A stretch of 64,000 nucleotides of DNA from WTAW01 sp964406575 (lineage in GTDB: Bacteria > Acidobacteriota > Aminicenantia > Aminicenantales > Aminicenantaceae), in NCBI GenBank assembly GCA_964406575.1, contig CAYOSH010000019.1, forward strand, positions 18,348 through 82,347. Reading direction: 5' to 3'. Shown one piece after another: positions 8,824 to 17,765 of the stretch (position 1 is the first letter of the stretch; each line of letters begins with the position of its first letter). The notes beneath the pieces were generated by a model that was not told the origin of the DNA, ran no database searches, and worked only from the letters and a program-made list of their open reading frames with translations. The translations under genes were made by a program, and so were the position numbers.

Positions 8824-9491
8824 AGGAGTTTAAAATGTTGTACTTGATGAAAAGAAACGCCGTCGCTTTTATCTGGTATACGGCACTTCTCGTTGTGCTG
8901 AAGACCCTGTGGTGGATCTTTATCCGCGAAACGTTATCCCCCTATATGGTTGTATTCCAGGGGCAATGGATGATCCTCATTGTCCTGGGAGCCATAACGG
9001 TCAACGAAAAATCCGAAGAAAAAAGCAACGGCTATGCCTTTCTGGGAACGCTGCCCCTCATAGACACACAAATCGTTGCGGCCAAATTTTCTCTTGCTTT
9101 TTTAACCGTGCTTTTCCTGGTCGGTTTTGAAAACCTTCTCTACAATTTTATATCAGGTCCTGCGGAGCTTTTCGCTTTAGGAAGGATATTGATCTTAGTC
9201 AGTGCACTTCTCGGTCTCATCCTGGCGGCATTGATGTACATTTTCATCTATAAATACGGACACATCAGATCCGTCATCCTGATTTTTGTTGCCGTCGTCA
9301 TGATTATTCCCTCTCTTTTAACAGAATTCGTAATTATGAAAATGGACATCGATTTCCACGCCGTTCTTGAAGATATCATCGGCGTGAACACGCTCCTTTG
9401 GATTTGCCTGACAGTTCTGGGACTCGGGCTTTATCTCGCTCTCATGCAATTCGCTATTAAAGTCAAAAAGGCAAAGAAAGGCTCAACATAG
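8820..9491 (+). CDS. ABC-2 type permease subunit (unit 1, second)
   Basis: The 223-residue, roughly six-helix protein is paralogous to the gene before it and to the permease at 10767. It shares EEKSNGYAFLGTLPL and the following AAKFSLAFLTVLFLVGFE segment. The ATGA overlap with the upstream gene indicates that both are made together, probably as a heterodimeric membrane channel with the ATPase at 7290. Confidence 0.85.
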   Translation: MKEFKMLYLMKRNAVAFIWYTALLVVLKTLWWIFIRETLSPYMVVFQGQWMILIVLGAITVNEKSEEKSNGYAFLGTLPLIDTQIVAAKFSLAFLTVLFLVGFENLLYNFISGPAELFALGRILILVSALLGLILAALMYIFIYKYGHIRSVILIFVAVVMIIPSLLTEFVIMKMDIDFHAVLEDIIGVNTLLWICLTVLGLGLYLALMQFAIKVKKAKKGST

Positions 9492-9515
9492 AGTGACTGA
9501 AGAAAAGGAATGATG

Positions 9516-9908
9516 ATGCTGTTTATAGTGGTCTCACCTTTGAATCCAGACCCGATGTACAAGCAGGTGACGGATCAGGTCAAAGACGCCATCGCAAGAG
9601 GAACGCTTAAGCCGGGAGATAAACTCCCATCGATAAGGGAACTGTCCTTGGAACTTAAAATCAGTATCATCACCATCAAGAGAGCCTACTCCGATTTGGA
9701 AAACGAAGGTTACCTCCTCACGCGTCCGGGATTGGGCTCTTTTGTAGCCGATATCAACATGGAGAAACTCAGGGAGGAAAAATTGGCTGACATCAAAAGC
9801 GTAATCCAAAAAATCATAAAAACGGCCGAAAAATTCGGCATCACACGAGACGATATCCTGTCTCTTGTGAAGGAAATCAAGGAGAATTCCGATGACAAAC
9901 ATCGTTGA
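9516..9908 (+). CDS. GntR family repressor, YtrA subfamily (second copy)
   Basis: The 130-residue protein is a close paralogue of the GntR gene at 6747: MYKQVTDQVKDAIARGTL, KLPSIRELSLELKIS, and TRPGLGSFVADI. Three ATGs follow each other at 9510, 9513 and 9516. The last has the best spacing from AAAAGG (9504-9508) and matches the start of the first copy. No separate promoter or palindrome is visible in the 24 nt before it, so it is probably read through from the first unit. Its end overlaps the next ATPase gene by 17 nt. Confidence 0.9.
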   Translation: MLFIVVSPLNPDPMYKQVTDQVKDAIARGTLKPGDKLPSIRELSLELKISIITIKRAYSDLENEGYLLTRPGLGSFVADINMEKLREEKLADIKSVIQKIIKTAEKFGITRDDILSLVKEIKENSDDKHR

Positions 9909-10764
9909 GATCGACAACTTGCGGAAGGAATACAAAGGATTCACCTTGGACAACATCTCTCTTCAGGTTCCCCAAGGCACAATCATGGGATTCATCGGTC
10001 CCAACGGAGCGGGGAAAACGACGACGATCAAGATCTTGATGGACATGATCCAGCCCAAAAGCGGGTCCGTGCGCATGTTCGGACTGGACCACAGAAAAAA
10101 CATCAAGCACGTGAGAAACAAGGCCGGATATGTCGGCGAAGACCAGAATTTTTATGGGGATAAAACAGTGGCGTGGACAGGGAAATTTGTTTCTGAATTT
10201 TTTGACAAATGGGATACAAATCTCTTCCAGAAGCTGCTGACCGATTTTGCCATCAGCCGGACAAAAAAAACAAAGGACCTGTCCAAAGGCATGAAGGTGA
10301 AGCTCTCGCTGGCCATCGCGCTGTCCCACAACCCCGATCTCATGATCCTGGATGAACCCACAGCGGGTCTGGACCCGGTCATCCGGAGAGAGGTTTTAGA
10401 GCTCTTGCGTACCTTTCCAGCTGATGGCAAAAAGTCCGTGATCATCTCATCCCATATTACAGACGACATCACGCGGATCGCCGATTACGTCGCCTTTCTG
10501 ATCGAGGGAAAGATCGCCCTCTTCGAAGCCAAGGACGAACTGCTGGCCAAATGGAAAAGAATCCATTACAAAAAAAGCACCCTGGACGACAGCATCGTCA
10601 GCACTTTGAAAAGCCGAAAAGAACACATGTTCGGGAGTGCAGGAGTCACAGAGGATTATCCTGCTCTCAAAGAGTCCCTTTCAGAGGGCCTGGCTAAAGA
10701 AGAGGTCAAAGTGGAGAATCTGGGCCTGGATGATGTTCTTATTGCTCTCGTGAAAGGAGAATAG
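9892..10764 (+). CDS. ABC transporter ATP-binding protein (second copy)
   Basis: The 290-residue ATPase has exactly the length of the copy at 7290 and is similar throughout: Walker A GPNGAGKTT, signature LSKGMKVKLSLAIALSHNP, Walker B LMILDEPTAGLDPVIRRE, switch SSHITDDITR. The start ATG has AAGGAG 7 nt upstream, inside the end of the GntR gene. It pairs with the single permease that follows. Conservation of the C-terminal extension (VENLGLDDVLIALVKGE) suggests both ATPases serve related exporters. Confidence 0.92.
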   Translation: MTNIVEIDNLRKEYKGFTLDNISLQVPQGTIMGFIGPNGAGKTTTIKILMDMIQPKSGSVRMFGLDHRKNIKHVRNKAGYVGEDQNFYGDKTVAWTGKFVSEFFDKWDTNLFQKLLTDFAISRTKKTKDLSKGMKVKLSLAIALSHNPDLMILDEPTAGLDPVIRREVLELLRTFPADGKKSVIISSHITDDITRIADYVAFLIEGKIALFEAKDELLAKWKRIHYKKSTLDDSIVSTLKSRKEHMFGSAGVTEDYPALKESLSEGLAKEEVKVENLGLDDVLIALVKGE

Positions 10765-10766
10765 CC

Positions 10767-11414
10767 ATGTGGTTAATCATGAAAAAAAACGCGCCTGTTT
10801 TTGTCCTTTATTTTGTGGTGATCGTTATCCTGCTCACCATTTTGAGGGTCTTTACGGGGAGCGGACTCTCCACCGCTTTTGTGCTCGTCTCAGGGATTCT
10901 CGTTTTCCTGCTCGTTTTTGGGGCAACTTTCATGAATGAACAGTATGAAGAAAAACACAACGGGTATGCGTTTCTGGATACCCTGCCTGTTACGGCACGA
11001 GAAATCGTCGAGGCTAAATTCGTCCTTGTCTTGTTGACAAGCGGATTCCTTGTAGGATTTTGTATTATCCTTTATTCCCTCTCCTCTGGTTCTCAAGATA
11101 CCGTTGTTATCGCTTGCTCCTACGCACTCCTCAACGGCGTGGTCTGTCTGACTCTAACAGGCATGAACTACATCGGAATCTTCACCCTTGGATTCACTAA
11201 GTATTTTGTGCTCGTTATGTCCGGACTTTTGGCCATTGGATTCGTCCCCATGTTTCTCCTGATGACCTATAGGGATCGAATGGACATCTTAGTCGAGAAC
11301 ATTCTCGCTTTCTATGCCGGGATCAACTGGATGATCGTTCTTCCCACAGCGCTTGTGGCCTACTTCCTCTTGATGCTGGCGGCCGCAAAAGTACGGCACT
11401 TGAAAAGCACCTGA
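10767..11414 (+). CDS. ABC-2 type permease subunit (unit 2)
   Basis: The 215-residue protein has about six transmembrane segments and the locus-typical EEKHNGYAFLDTLPV segment. It starts 2 nt after the ATPase stop. Unit 2 has only one permease, against two in unit 1, so this protein could form a homodimer or mix with the first unit's permeases. It is the last gene of the operon; no clear terminator is visible after it. Confidence 0.85.
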   Translation: MWLIMKKNAPVFVLYFVVIVILLTILRVFTGSGLSTAFVLVSGILVFLLVFGATFMNEQYEEKHNGYAFLDTLPVTAREIVEAKFVLVLLTSGFLVGFCIILYSLSSGSQDTVVIACSYALLNGVVCLTLTGMNYIGIFTLGFTKYFVLVMSGLLAIGFVPMFLLMTYRDRMDILVENILAFYAGINWMIVLPTALVAYFLLMLAAAKVRHLKST

Positions 11415-11610
11415 TCCGGCTCTGCGATCAGAAGCGTTTTCAAAATCACCAATCGGGATATCCTGATGCCAGTCATCACAGATTTGGAAATGCTAACCTG
11501 CATACTTGAATTTAACTCTGTAAAAGTTAATAATATTATTCTGAAAAAATGATGATTTCGAAAAGGCTGAATATCAATTGGCTTCATAAATTCACTGAAG
11601 GAGATGAAGT

Positions 11611-12972
11611 ATGAAAAGACATTTTATGGCCTTAGTTCCATTATTCATAATGATCGTTTTTCTGGGATTCCGGTTCTCCTATCAGGAAAAGGCTGGAGAC
11701 GAGGCTTATGGCACCCGGAAGTATGATGACTTCCAGACTCCGAGGTTCTGCGGCACTTCGTGCCATACCGATATCTATCAGCAGTGGATGCAGGCCATGA
11801 TGTCCCAGGCCTACACACATCACTGGGACGAGATCGAATATTTCAACCTGGCTGTTCCTCATGCCGATAAAGATCCGAAAGTAGCCGGAGTCAAAGCAGG
11901 ATGTAATGGCTGTCATGCCCCGCTGGCTTTTCTGGCGGGAGACACTCCCCCGCCTCGGCCGGAGGCGATGAGCCGGGCCAATGAATCGGTTTCCTGTGAT
12001 CTTTGCCATACAGTCACAGGGTATTCGGGAGACGTCCCCCACAATTACAACTGGATCTCCCAGCCGGGAAAGACCAAGTACGGCCCCCGTGTAGGGAAAA
12101 ATTCACCGGAGCACAATCTCCAGAAATCGGAGTTCCTGGGAACCGCCGATTTTTGCGGGACCTGCCACAACGAGATGAGTCCCTACGGAATATGGGTGAA
12201 ATCCACTCATTTGGAATGGCAAGACGGACCATACTCCAAAGAAGGGGTTAAGTGTCACAACTGCCACATGACCTATGCCGCCACAAAGACAGCGGCCATG
12301 GGGAACATATATCCCGACGCACGCCAGCACCTTTTCCACGGGGCGCACGATCCGGGAAAGGTCAGAGGCGTCGTCGAATTGAGAATCCACCCGGATATCC
12401 GGGAGGCCGAACCCGGCGACACAGTCAAATTCACGATCGCACTCTTTAACCAGAAGACCGGCCACAAGTTCCCCACAGGCTCTGTCGAGGACCGCATCGT
12501 ATGGATGCATGTGGAGGCTGTAGACGCCAAAGGGAACACATATCACCTTCCGGTCGATAAAAAAGGATTCGAAGGGGAGGAATACACGATCGGAAGCGAT
12601 GTCCTGGCCTATCAGGATATGGGGATCGCCCTCGATGATCCCAATTTCCCTGGTGTGCAGAGAGACGGCATTCCCATCGGCGACCGCATCTTTCGCATGC
12701 CGTATTTCGACCCCCTAGGCCGGATGACCATTATGCAGTGGAACACCAAATCCCTCGGTGTGGACTACCGCATCGGGCCGCGCGAAACCAAAATCGAGAC
12801 ATGCACTTTCAACCTTCCCTTTGAAATCGCCCCAGGAATGCTGAAAGTAACCGCCACGCTCTACTATCAGAAACTTGTCAAGCCGGTAGCCGACTTTCTC
12901 AAGGTGCCGGAGGATGAATCCGAAGTCATCAAGGTCAACGACCATTTCACGACCTTGACAGTCCTGGATTAG
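11611..12972 (+). CDS. Multihaem c-type cytochrome (c554-like)
   Basis: The 453-residue protein has an N-terminal membrane helix or uncleaved signal (about residues 5-23) and a haem-binding first half. Four CxxCH motifs are visible (CNGCH, CDLCH, CGTCH, CHNCH). An earlier CGTSCH has three residues between the cysteines and may bind a fifth haem. Distal histidines (AYTHHW, STHLEW, HLFHGAHDP) could be axial ligands. The second half is a beta-rich domain (VELRIHPDIREAEPGDTVKF) ending in VNDHFTTLTVLD. It probably carries electrons in the periplasm, next to the barrel cytochrome 10 nt downstream. AAGGAG supports the start. Confidence 0.85.
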   Translation: MKRHFMALVPLFIMIVFLGFRFSYQEKAGDEAYGTRKYDDFQTPRFCGTSCHTDIYQQWMQAMMSQAYTHHWDEIEYFNLAVPHADKDPKVAGVKAGCNGCHAPLAFLAGDTPPPRPEAMSRANESVSCDLCHTVTGYSGDVPHNYNWISQPGKTKYGPRVGKNSPEHNLQKSEFLGTADFCGTCHNEMSPYGIWVKSTHLEWQDGPYSKEGVKCHNCHMTYAATKTAAMGNIYPDARQHLFHGAHDPGKVRGVVELRIHPDIREAEPGDTVKFTIALFNQKTGHKFPTGSVEDRIVWMHVEAVDAKGNTYHLPVDKKGFEGEEYTIGSDVLAYQDMGIALDDPNFPGVQRDGIPIGDRIFRMPYFDPLGRMTIMQWNTKSLGVDYRIGPRETKIETCTFNLPFEIAPGMLKVTATLYYQKLVKPVADFLKVPEDESEVIKVNDHFTTLTVLD

Positions 12973-12982
12973 AGGTATCATC

Positions 12983-14155
12983 ATGAAAAAAATAATTTTA
13001 TCCGGATTGGCTTTTTTCATTCTGATACAAATCGCCATAACCGACCTTCACGCCATCCCCGCCTTCGCTCGAAAATACAGGTTGAGCTGCAAGACATGTC
13101 ACACACCCTTCCCCAAGCTAAAGGCATACGGAGACGAATTCGCTGGGAACGGCTTCGCCATAAAAGACAAGGATGCTCCCCGCTATTTCGTGGATACCGG
13201 AGATGATTTCCTGTCCCTCCTGCGGGAGTTTCCGATCGCTCTGAGGCTGGAGGGATTCTGGACTTACAACAATTCCAGCAAACGCCAGCTTGATTTCATT
13301 TCGCCATACTTGTTGAAGTTTCTCTCAGGCGGGGAAATCACCAAGAACATCGCCTACTACTTCTATTTCTTCTTCAGCGAGCGGGGTGAGGTTGCCGGTA
13401 TCGAGGATGCTTTTGTCATGTTCAACAATTTGTTCGGCACTGAGCTGGATTTTTATGTGGGCCAATTTCAAGTGTCAGATCCCTTGTTCAAACGGGAATT
13501 GCGCCTGACTTTCGAAGACTATATGATCTACAAGGCCCGCCCCGGTTCCTCTCTTGCCGATCTGACCTACGACCGTGGCCTTATGCTGACCTACGGTCTG
13601 CCTTCCGGAACCGACCTGGCTGTGGAGGTGGTCAACGGAAGCGGTCTCAACCCAGCGAATCCCTTCCGAAACTTCGATAAAGACAAGCACAAAAACGTCC
13701 TGTTCCGGGTCTCCCAGGATGTGATCGACCCACTCCGGGTCGGAGGATTCTACTACTCCGGCAAAGAGGAGCAAGAATCAGAGATCAACTCAATGTGGAT
13801 GTTGGGCGCCGACACCACGGTTGCGATCCCCTCTTGGGAGCTAAACCTGCAGTATGTGGAACGCAGCGACGGGAATCCTTATTTTTCACAAATCGCATCC
13901 GATAGCATCAAAACCAGAGGTGCTTTCGCCGAGATCATCTACTTGCCCAAGGGAGACGATAGCAAATGGTACGGAGTAGGTCTTTGGAACTGGGTGACAT
14001 CCGATCACAAAGAACTGAAATACGGCTCCCTGACCATGCACATCGGAATTCTGCTGCGCAGAAACTTCCGCCTGACCGGCGAGTTCAGCTATATCTATGA
14101 AAGCGCCTACGACAAACACGCACGACTAGCGCTCGGACTCGTCACTGCCTTCTGA
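12983..14155 (+). CDS. One-haem cytochrome fused to an outer-membrane barrel
   Basis: The 390-residue protein has a signal peptide (about residues 1-24), then a mature N-terminus with one haem site, LSCKTCHTPFPKLKAYGDEF. The remainder is rich in aromatic, alternating strands (YYFYFFFSER, LDFYVGQFQV, WELNLQYVER) that look like a porin-type barrel; the chain ends in F. The haem at the barrel's periplasmic mouth suggests electron passage across the outer membrane or a redox-sensing role. It is co-transcribed with the multihaem cytochrome (10 nt gap), so the two may form one conduit. This function is inferred. Confidence 0.75.
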   Translation: MKKIILSGLAFFILIQIAITDLHAIPAFARKYRLSCKTCHTPFPKLKAYGDEFAGNGFAIKDKDAPRYFVDTGDDFLSLLREFPIALRLEGFWTYNNSSKRQLDFISPYLLKFLSGGEITKNIAYYFYFFFSERGEVAGIEDAFVMFNNLFGTELDFYVGQFQVSDPLFKRELRLTFEDYMIYKARPGSSLADLTYDRGLMLTYGLPSGTDLAVEVVNGSGLNPANPFRNFDKDKHKNVLFRVSQDVIDPLRVGGFYYSGKEEQESEINSMWMLGADTTVAIPSWELNLQYVERSDGNPYFSQIASDSIKTRGAFAEIIYLPKGDDSKWYGVGLWNWVTSDHKELKYGSLTMHIGILLRRNFRLTGEFSYIYESAYDKHARLALGLVTAF

Positions 14156-14225
14156 GAGGGGAGTTACAGATTTTCGTCTTATATACACAGCCGGGCATGA
14201 CGTCCTGGCCTTGATAGGAGGGAAT

Positions 14226-15497
14226 TCACCGATCAGAGAGGGTTTTCATAAACTTGACGATCAGGTCTTCCTCTTCTGAGGTCAATCCGAGGTCCCCCAT
14301 CTCATCCACATTAACGTTCTCTGCGATTTCCGGCAGCGGCCAGTTGGCTTCTTCTCTGTCCCTAATGTTGTAGAAATTCACGACATCTTTCAGCGTTTTG
14401 AAGTATCCATTGTGCATGAAAGCCTTGATAAAGCCCTCATAGGGGCTCAAGTCCACGTTGCGCAGCGTAGGCACTTTGTGTTTTCCATAATTTTCTTTGG
14501 CGTGTCCGGCATACTGGTCGATTCCTTCTAAAAATCCCCCCAGCCCTTTATCCACCCAATCCTTGCCGTAGGGATTCCATTCTTTGCCTATCGTGTAGAA
14601 TGGATTATCCGGATTTTTTGGAATTCCCAGGTTATCATAGGTGAAATCCGTAAATAACGGCGGAGTTTCTCCATCCACGGATGTCAGCACATGGCACTCT
14701 GCGCATAAGCCAGTGGTGTTGAAAAGAGCAAGGCCGAGGAGTTCGTCGTCATCAAGCCCGATCCCCTTGTATTCCTCGATATTGGATTTATCGATAATTG
14801 TCACATCGAGGTCCTGAGCGCGCGCATTGCGCCAGAATTCGTCGAACTTCGAGGTGAACTTGGTCACTTCAAAGGATCTCTCGTAAGCAGCGACGGCATG
14901 TGCGATCCGCTCATACGTGCCGTCGATATCAGTTTCCGCATCCAAGGAGTCTGAGCCCCAAACTGCCCTGAAGAGGTCGGCATAATCCGATTCTTGAACT
15001 TTTAAGATAACGCTCTTTTTGTCAAGCATGTTCTGCTCAAGCGGATTGAGCAATGGCCCCATAGCCTGCTCGGCAAGCGGGTCCCCCAGCTCCCACCCGG
15101 TGGCTCTTCCGTCCCAGAACATACCACCGACAAAATTGCCCTCCTCATCTATGTACAGCTCAGGGCTGAATCCCGCATAGGCGGCTGTGGGTGGCTTGCG
15201 GTTTCCGAAACGAGCTTCCATGGCCCCTGTATAGACCGAACCTCCCTTGTTCAGCTCCTCATCAGGGCCGGTCCAGCCAACAGTGGGCCCATGACAGAAC
15301 GCACAGGACTGCCCCTCTGGTGTGGAAAGCCTGACGTCAAAAAACAATCTCTTCCCCAACATTTCCTTTGGTGTCAGCTCTTGAGCGACAAGCTCTTCTT
15401 TCTCGGCAGGAACGACATCTTCCTTCTTCGAACAGCCAAAGGAAAAGATCATGACAATGACGATAAGGCAGATTAAAGTCCTTTTTATGATATTCAC
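14226..15497 (-). CDS. Di-haem cytochrome c peroxidase/MauG-family lipoprotein
   Basis: I place the start at the GTG at 15497, which has AAGGAGG 7 nt before it; the open frame extends to 15647 without a site. The 423-residue product begins with a lipoprotein signal ending IFSFGC, so it is lipid-anchored. Two haem motifs are present: CAFCH near residue 60, after KRLFFDVRLSTPEGQS, and CAECH in the second domain (FNTTGLCAECH). The late VPTLRNVDLSPYEGFIKAFMHNGYFKTL region is typical of bacterial di-haem peroxidases. It may reduce peroxide or oxidise a partner, and converges on the two cytochrome genes. Confidence 0.88.
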   Translation of the reverse strand: MNIIKRTLICLIVIVMIFSFGCSKKEDVVPAEKEELVAQELTPKEMLGKRLFFDVRLSTPEGQSCAFCHGPTVGWTGPDEELNKGGSVYTGAMEARFGNRKPPTAAYAGFSPELYIDEEGNFVGGMFWDGRATGWELGDPLAEQAMGPLLNPLEQNMLDKKSVILKVQESDYADLFRAVWGSDSLDAETDIDGTYERIAHAVAAYERSFEVTKFTSKFDEFWRNARAQDLDVTIIDKSNIEEYKGIGLDDDELLGLALFNTTGLCAECHVLTSVDGETPPLFTDFTYDNLGIPKNPDNPFYTIGKEWNPYGKDWVDKGLGGFLEGIDQYAGHAKENYGKHKVPTLRNVDLSPYEGFIKAFMHNGYFKTLKDVVNFYNIRDREEANWPLPEIAENVNVDEMGDLGLTSEEEDLIVKFMKTLSDR

Positions 15498-15588
15498 GAT
15501 CCACCCTCCTTTGTTCTTATTTGTTTTCTCTATGTGATTTTTAATAATACCTAACTCCAGGAGAATTTTCAAACGAGCACAACAGGGG

Positions 15589-16120
15589 CTACAGCGCTCT
15601 CTTGTTATAAATTCCGATACCGCAAAGGACCAACACACCAAGAACATTTAAGCATAAAGTGCCCGGCCATAGGATGGCAACAGCACAAAGAATCAGTAGA
15701 GTCCGGACGAAAACATTTATTGCGCCGAACATGTATCCGGCAAAAGCGGCCGCAAAAGCAAACAATCCCACAAGGGCAAAAGCAGAGATAAGGACTCTCT
15801 CTGACCAGCTTCCGTTGATCAATCCCGTGTAGGCGAAGAGTAGGGGCATGATGTAGAGTCCTTTGGCTAATTTCCAGGATGTAAAACCAGTGGCCATGGG
15901 GGGCGAGCCGGCGATCGAGGACGCAGCAAAAGCGGCCAAGCAGACGGGCGGAGTGACGTTCGAATCCTGGGAAAGCCAGAAGATGATCATGTGAGCCGCC
16001 AGAAGCGATACCCCATGGTGGTCAGGGCGGGAACGGTCAGGATAGCGATCATGATATAAGCCGCGGTGACGGGGAGCCCCATTCCCAGAAGCAGGAAAAG
16101 ATTTTCTAAGGATGCTACCT
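15589..16120 (-). pseudogene. Truncated, frameshifted TRAP transporter large permease
   Basis: The longer frame gives HMIIFWLSQDSNVTPPVCLA and SIAGSPPMATGFTSWKLAKG, classical for the C-terminal part of fused TRAP permeases. The preceding conserved block (LLLGMGLPVTAAYIMIAILT) lies in a different frame. The two meet at a run of four G/C bases near 16011-16014 where one base appears missing. Upstream of about 16115 homology ends and no substrate-binding or small-subunit gene is near. It is therefore a 5'-deleted relic with a single-base frameshift. Confidence 0.75.
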
Positions 16121-16161
16121 AAGAATACTTGTCCAAATAGACATGAATCCATTAACATAAA

Positions 16162-16191
16162 GGGAATAAAATGAACAATTAGAGCGTCTAA
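16162..16191 (+). promoter_or_regulatory. ECF sigma-type promoter of the sigma factor operon
   Basis: GGGAATAAA (16162-16170), 15 unrelated bases, then GTCTAA (16186-16191). The same two blocks with the same spacing occur upstream of the Spy-like gene at 19572 on the other strand. The GGAA-type -35 and GTC-type -10 are the usual form of promoters read by ECF sigma factors. It lies 68 nt before the sigma gene, implying autoregulation. Confidence 0.75.
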
Positions 16192-16258
16192 CCAATGTAA
16201 GGGCTGCGAGAAACTGTATTTTGAGGATGAACTGATACCGTGGAATTAGGAGTCCAAA

Positions 16259-16813
16259 CTGAACGAACAGGACGTCATCACACAAGCCCGGAATGGCGAT
16301 AGCGAAGCATTTAAAGAGATCGTCAAAAAATACGAATCGCGAGTCGCAGCAACGGTGATCGGAATGTTAGGACACACCACAGAAGCTGAAGATGTCGGAC
16401 AGGAAACATTCGTCCGTTTCTATCAATCGCTCAATCAATTTCGAGGCGACTCGAGCATCGGCACGTATCTCACGCGCATCGCCATCAATCTCTCATTGAA
16501 TGAGATCCGAAAACGGAAGCGTCGCAGAAATCTTTTCTTTACGAATAACGAGAATATGATCGAAGGCATTCCGGACACGCAAGATCTCAAAAATCAAAGG
16601 GAAACCAGTAAACTCGTTCACTGGGGGCTTCAGAATCTCCCACCGAAGTTCCGTTCGGTTATTGTGTTGAGACTGATCGATGGTTACTCGACAGAAGAAA
16701 CAGCAAAAATCCTCGGCCTGCCCATGGGGACAGTGCTTTCGCGCCTGGCCCGTGCTCAAATGAAATTGAAAGAAATCTTAACTCCGGTTTTTAAAGGGGA
16801 GCTTTCACTATGA
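16259..16813 (+). CDS. ECF-family RNA polymerase sigma factor, probable CTG start
   Basis: Region 2 (EAFKEIVKKYESRV, AEDVGQETFVRFYQSL) and region 4 (LPPKFRSVIVLRLIDGYSTEETAKILGLPMGTVLSRLARA) are complete. The usual N-terminus of the family (NEQDVITQARNGDSEAF) is coded immediately after a CTG at 16259, with TAGGAG 6 nt before it. No ATG, GTG or TTG lies between an in-frame stop at 16247 and the GTG at 16355, and starting at that GTG would remove part of region 2. A 184-residue protein from CTG is the best reading. It overlaps the next gene by ATGA. Confidence 0.85.
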   Translation: MNEQDVITQARNGDSEAFKEIVKKYESRVAATVIGMLGHTTEAEDVGQETFVRFYQSLNQFRGDSSIGTYLTRIAINLSLNEIRKRKRRRNLFFTNNENMIEGIPDTQDLKNQRETSKLVHWGLQNLPPKFRSVIVLRLIDGYSTEETAKILGLPMGTVLSRLARAQMKLKEILTPVFKGELSL

Positions 16814-17238
16814 AGGCGAAGGATACAGACAAGAGGATTTTAAAACTGCTCTATCGGTCTTTGGACAGTGATCTGGATGTAAAGGATCGAAAAAAACTGA
16901 ATAGAGCGCTGGAGAGATCGGTAGAGCTTCGTCAGGAAAAAGAAAGCATAGTGGCTCAACGTCAGGTCTTGGCCAAGAGTGCCAGTCCATCGTTCGGCCC
17001 GTTTTTTGCCGAGCGGGTGATGAACCGGATTGAAACATTGAGCCCAAAGAAAAACGGATTGGAAGCTTTCTATAAAAGCTTTATGGCCGCTTTTCGCAAA
17101 GTCGCCATCGTGAGCGTTGTGGTACTGGTAATTTTGATCTCTTACAACTTGATAAAAAGCGATATCGTGCCTGAGGACGAACTCTTTTTTATGGCAGACA
17201 CGACAATGGAAGAAATCCTCGATCTGCCTTTGTTCTGA
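16810..17238 (+). CDS. Single-pass membrane protein, probable anti-sigma factor
   Basis: The 142-residue product has a soluble, charged N-terminal half (SLDSDLDVKDRKKLNRALE) and one transmembrane helix at about residues 95-115 (VAIVSVVVLVILISYNLI), leaving a short acidic periplasmic tail (EDELFFMADTTMEEILDLPLF). It has no zinc-binding HxxxCxxC motif. Translational coupling (ATGA) to the ECF sigma factor and this topology make it the likely inhibitor of that factor. The call rests on context, not on sequence homology I can name. Confidence 0.65.
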   Translation: MKAKDTDKRILKLLYRSLDSDLDVKDRKKLNRALERSVELRQEKESIVAQRQVLAKSASPSFGPFFAERVMNRIETLSPKKNGLEAFYKSFMAAFRKVAIVSVVVLVILISYNLIKSDIVPEDELFFMADTTMEEILDLPLF

Positions 17239-17254
17239 TTTTGGAGAAGAAACA

Positions 17255-17701
17255 ATGAACATAAAAGTGAAAATCGCATTGATCATCGTCATGACTTTGG
17301 TGATTGGGATCGTCCTCGGGGCCCTGTTCAACAGGGCATTCCTTAGATATAGAATAAAGAGAGCTTTCCACGATAGAAACCCTGTTGGTATGGTCGCCTT
17401 TATGGAGGAGGCCATTCAACCTACTCCCGAGCAAAAGGTATTGATCAGAGAAATTCTGGAAAAACACAGGAAAAAGACCCAAGAAATCCGTGATGAATTC
17501 ATGCTGGAAATGCGAGAGGCGTTTGAATCTTTGGAGGCGGAATTAGATCCCATCCTGACACCCGAGCAAAAAAAACGCCTGCAGGAGAGGTTCTTTAGTC
17601 CTCGGGGAGATCAGAGACGATTCCCGGACCGGCACAAGCCGTGGAGAAAACCACCACCAAGAAAACCTCCGGGGGAAAAACCTCCAGGAGGAAAGCAATA
17701 A
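17255..17701 (+). CDS. Membrane-tethered Spy/CpxP-like periplasmic sensor
   Basis: The 148-residue protein has an N-terminal helix (about residues 6-27), then a helical periplasmic domain with TPEQKVLIREILEKHRKK and a second LTPEQKKRLQERF, both in the LTxxQ style of Spy/CpxP and of CnrX-type metal sensors. The C-terminus is a proline/lysine-rich tail (KPPPRKPPGEKPPGGK). It lies 16 nt after the putative anti-sigma gene and so probably completes a sigma/anti-sigma/sensor operon that monitors envelope damage or metals. Confidence 0.75.
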   Translation: MNIKVKIALIIVMTLVIGIVLGALFNRAFLRYRIKRAFHDRNPVGMVAFMEEAIQPTPEQKVLIREILEKHRKKTQEIRDEFMLEMREAFESLEAELDPILTPEQKKRLQERFFSPRGDQRRFPDRHKPWRKPPPRKPPGEKPPGGKQ

Positions 17702-17765
17702 TGAGCTTCAGACTGGCCTGATCCCAGGCCACACCTCATCTTAACTCCTACTCCTCCTTTAACAG

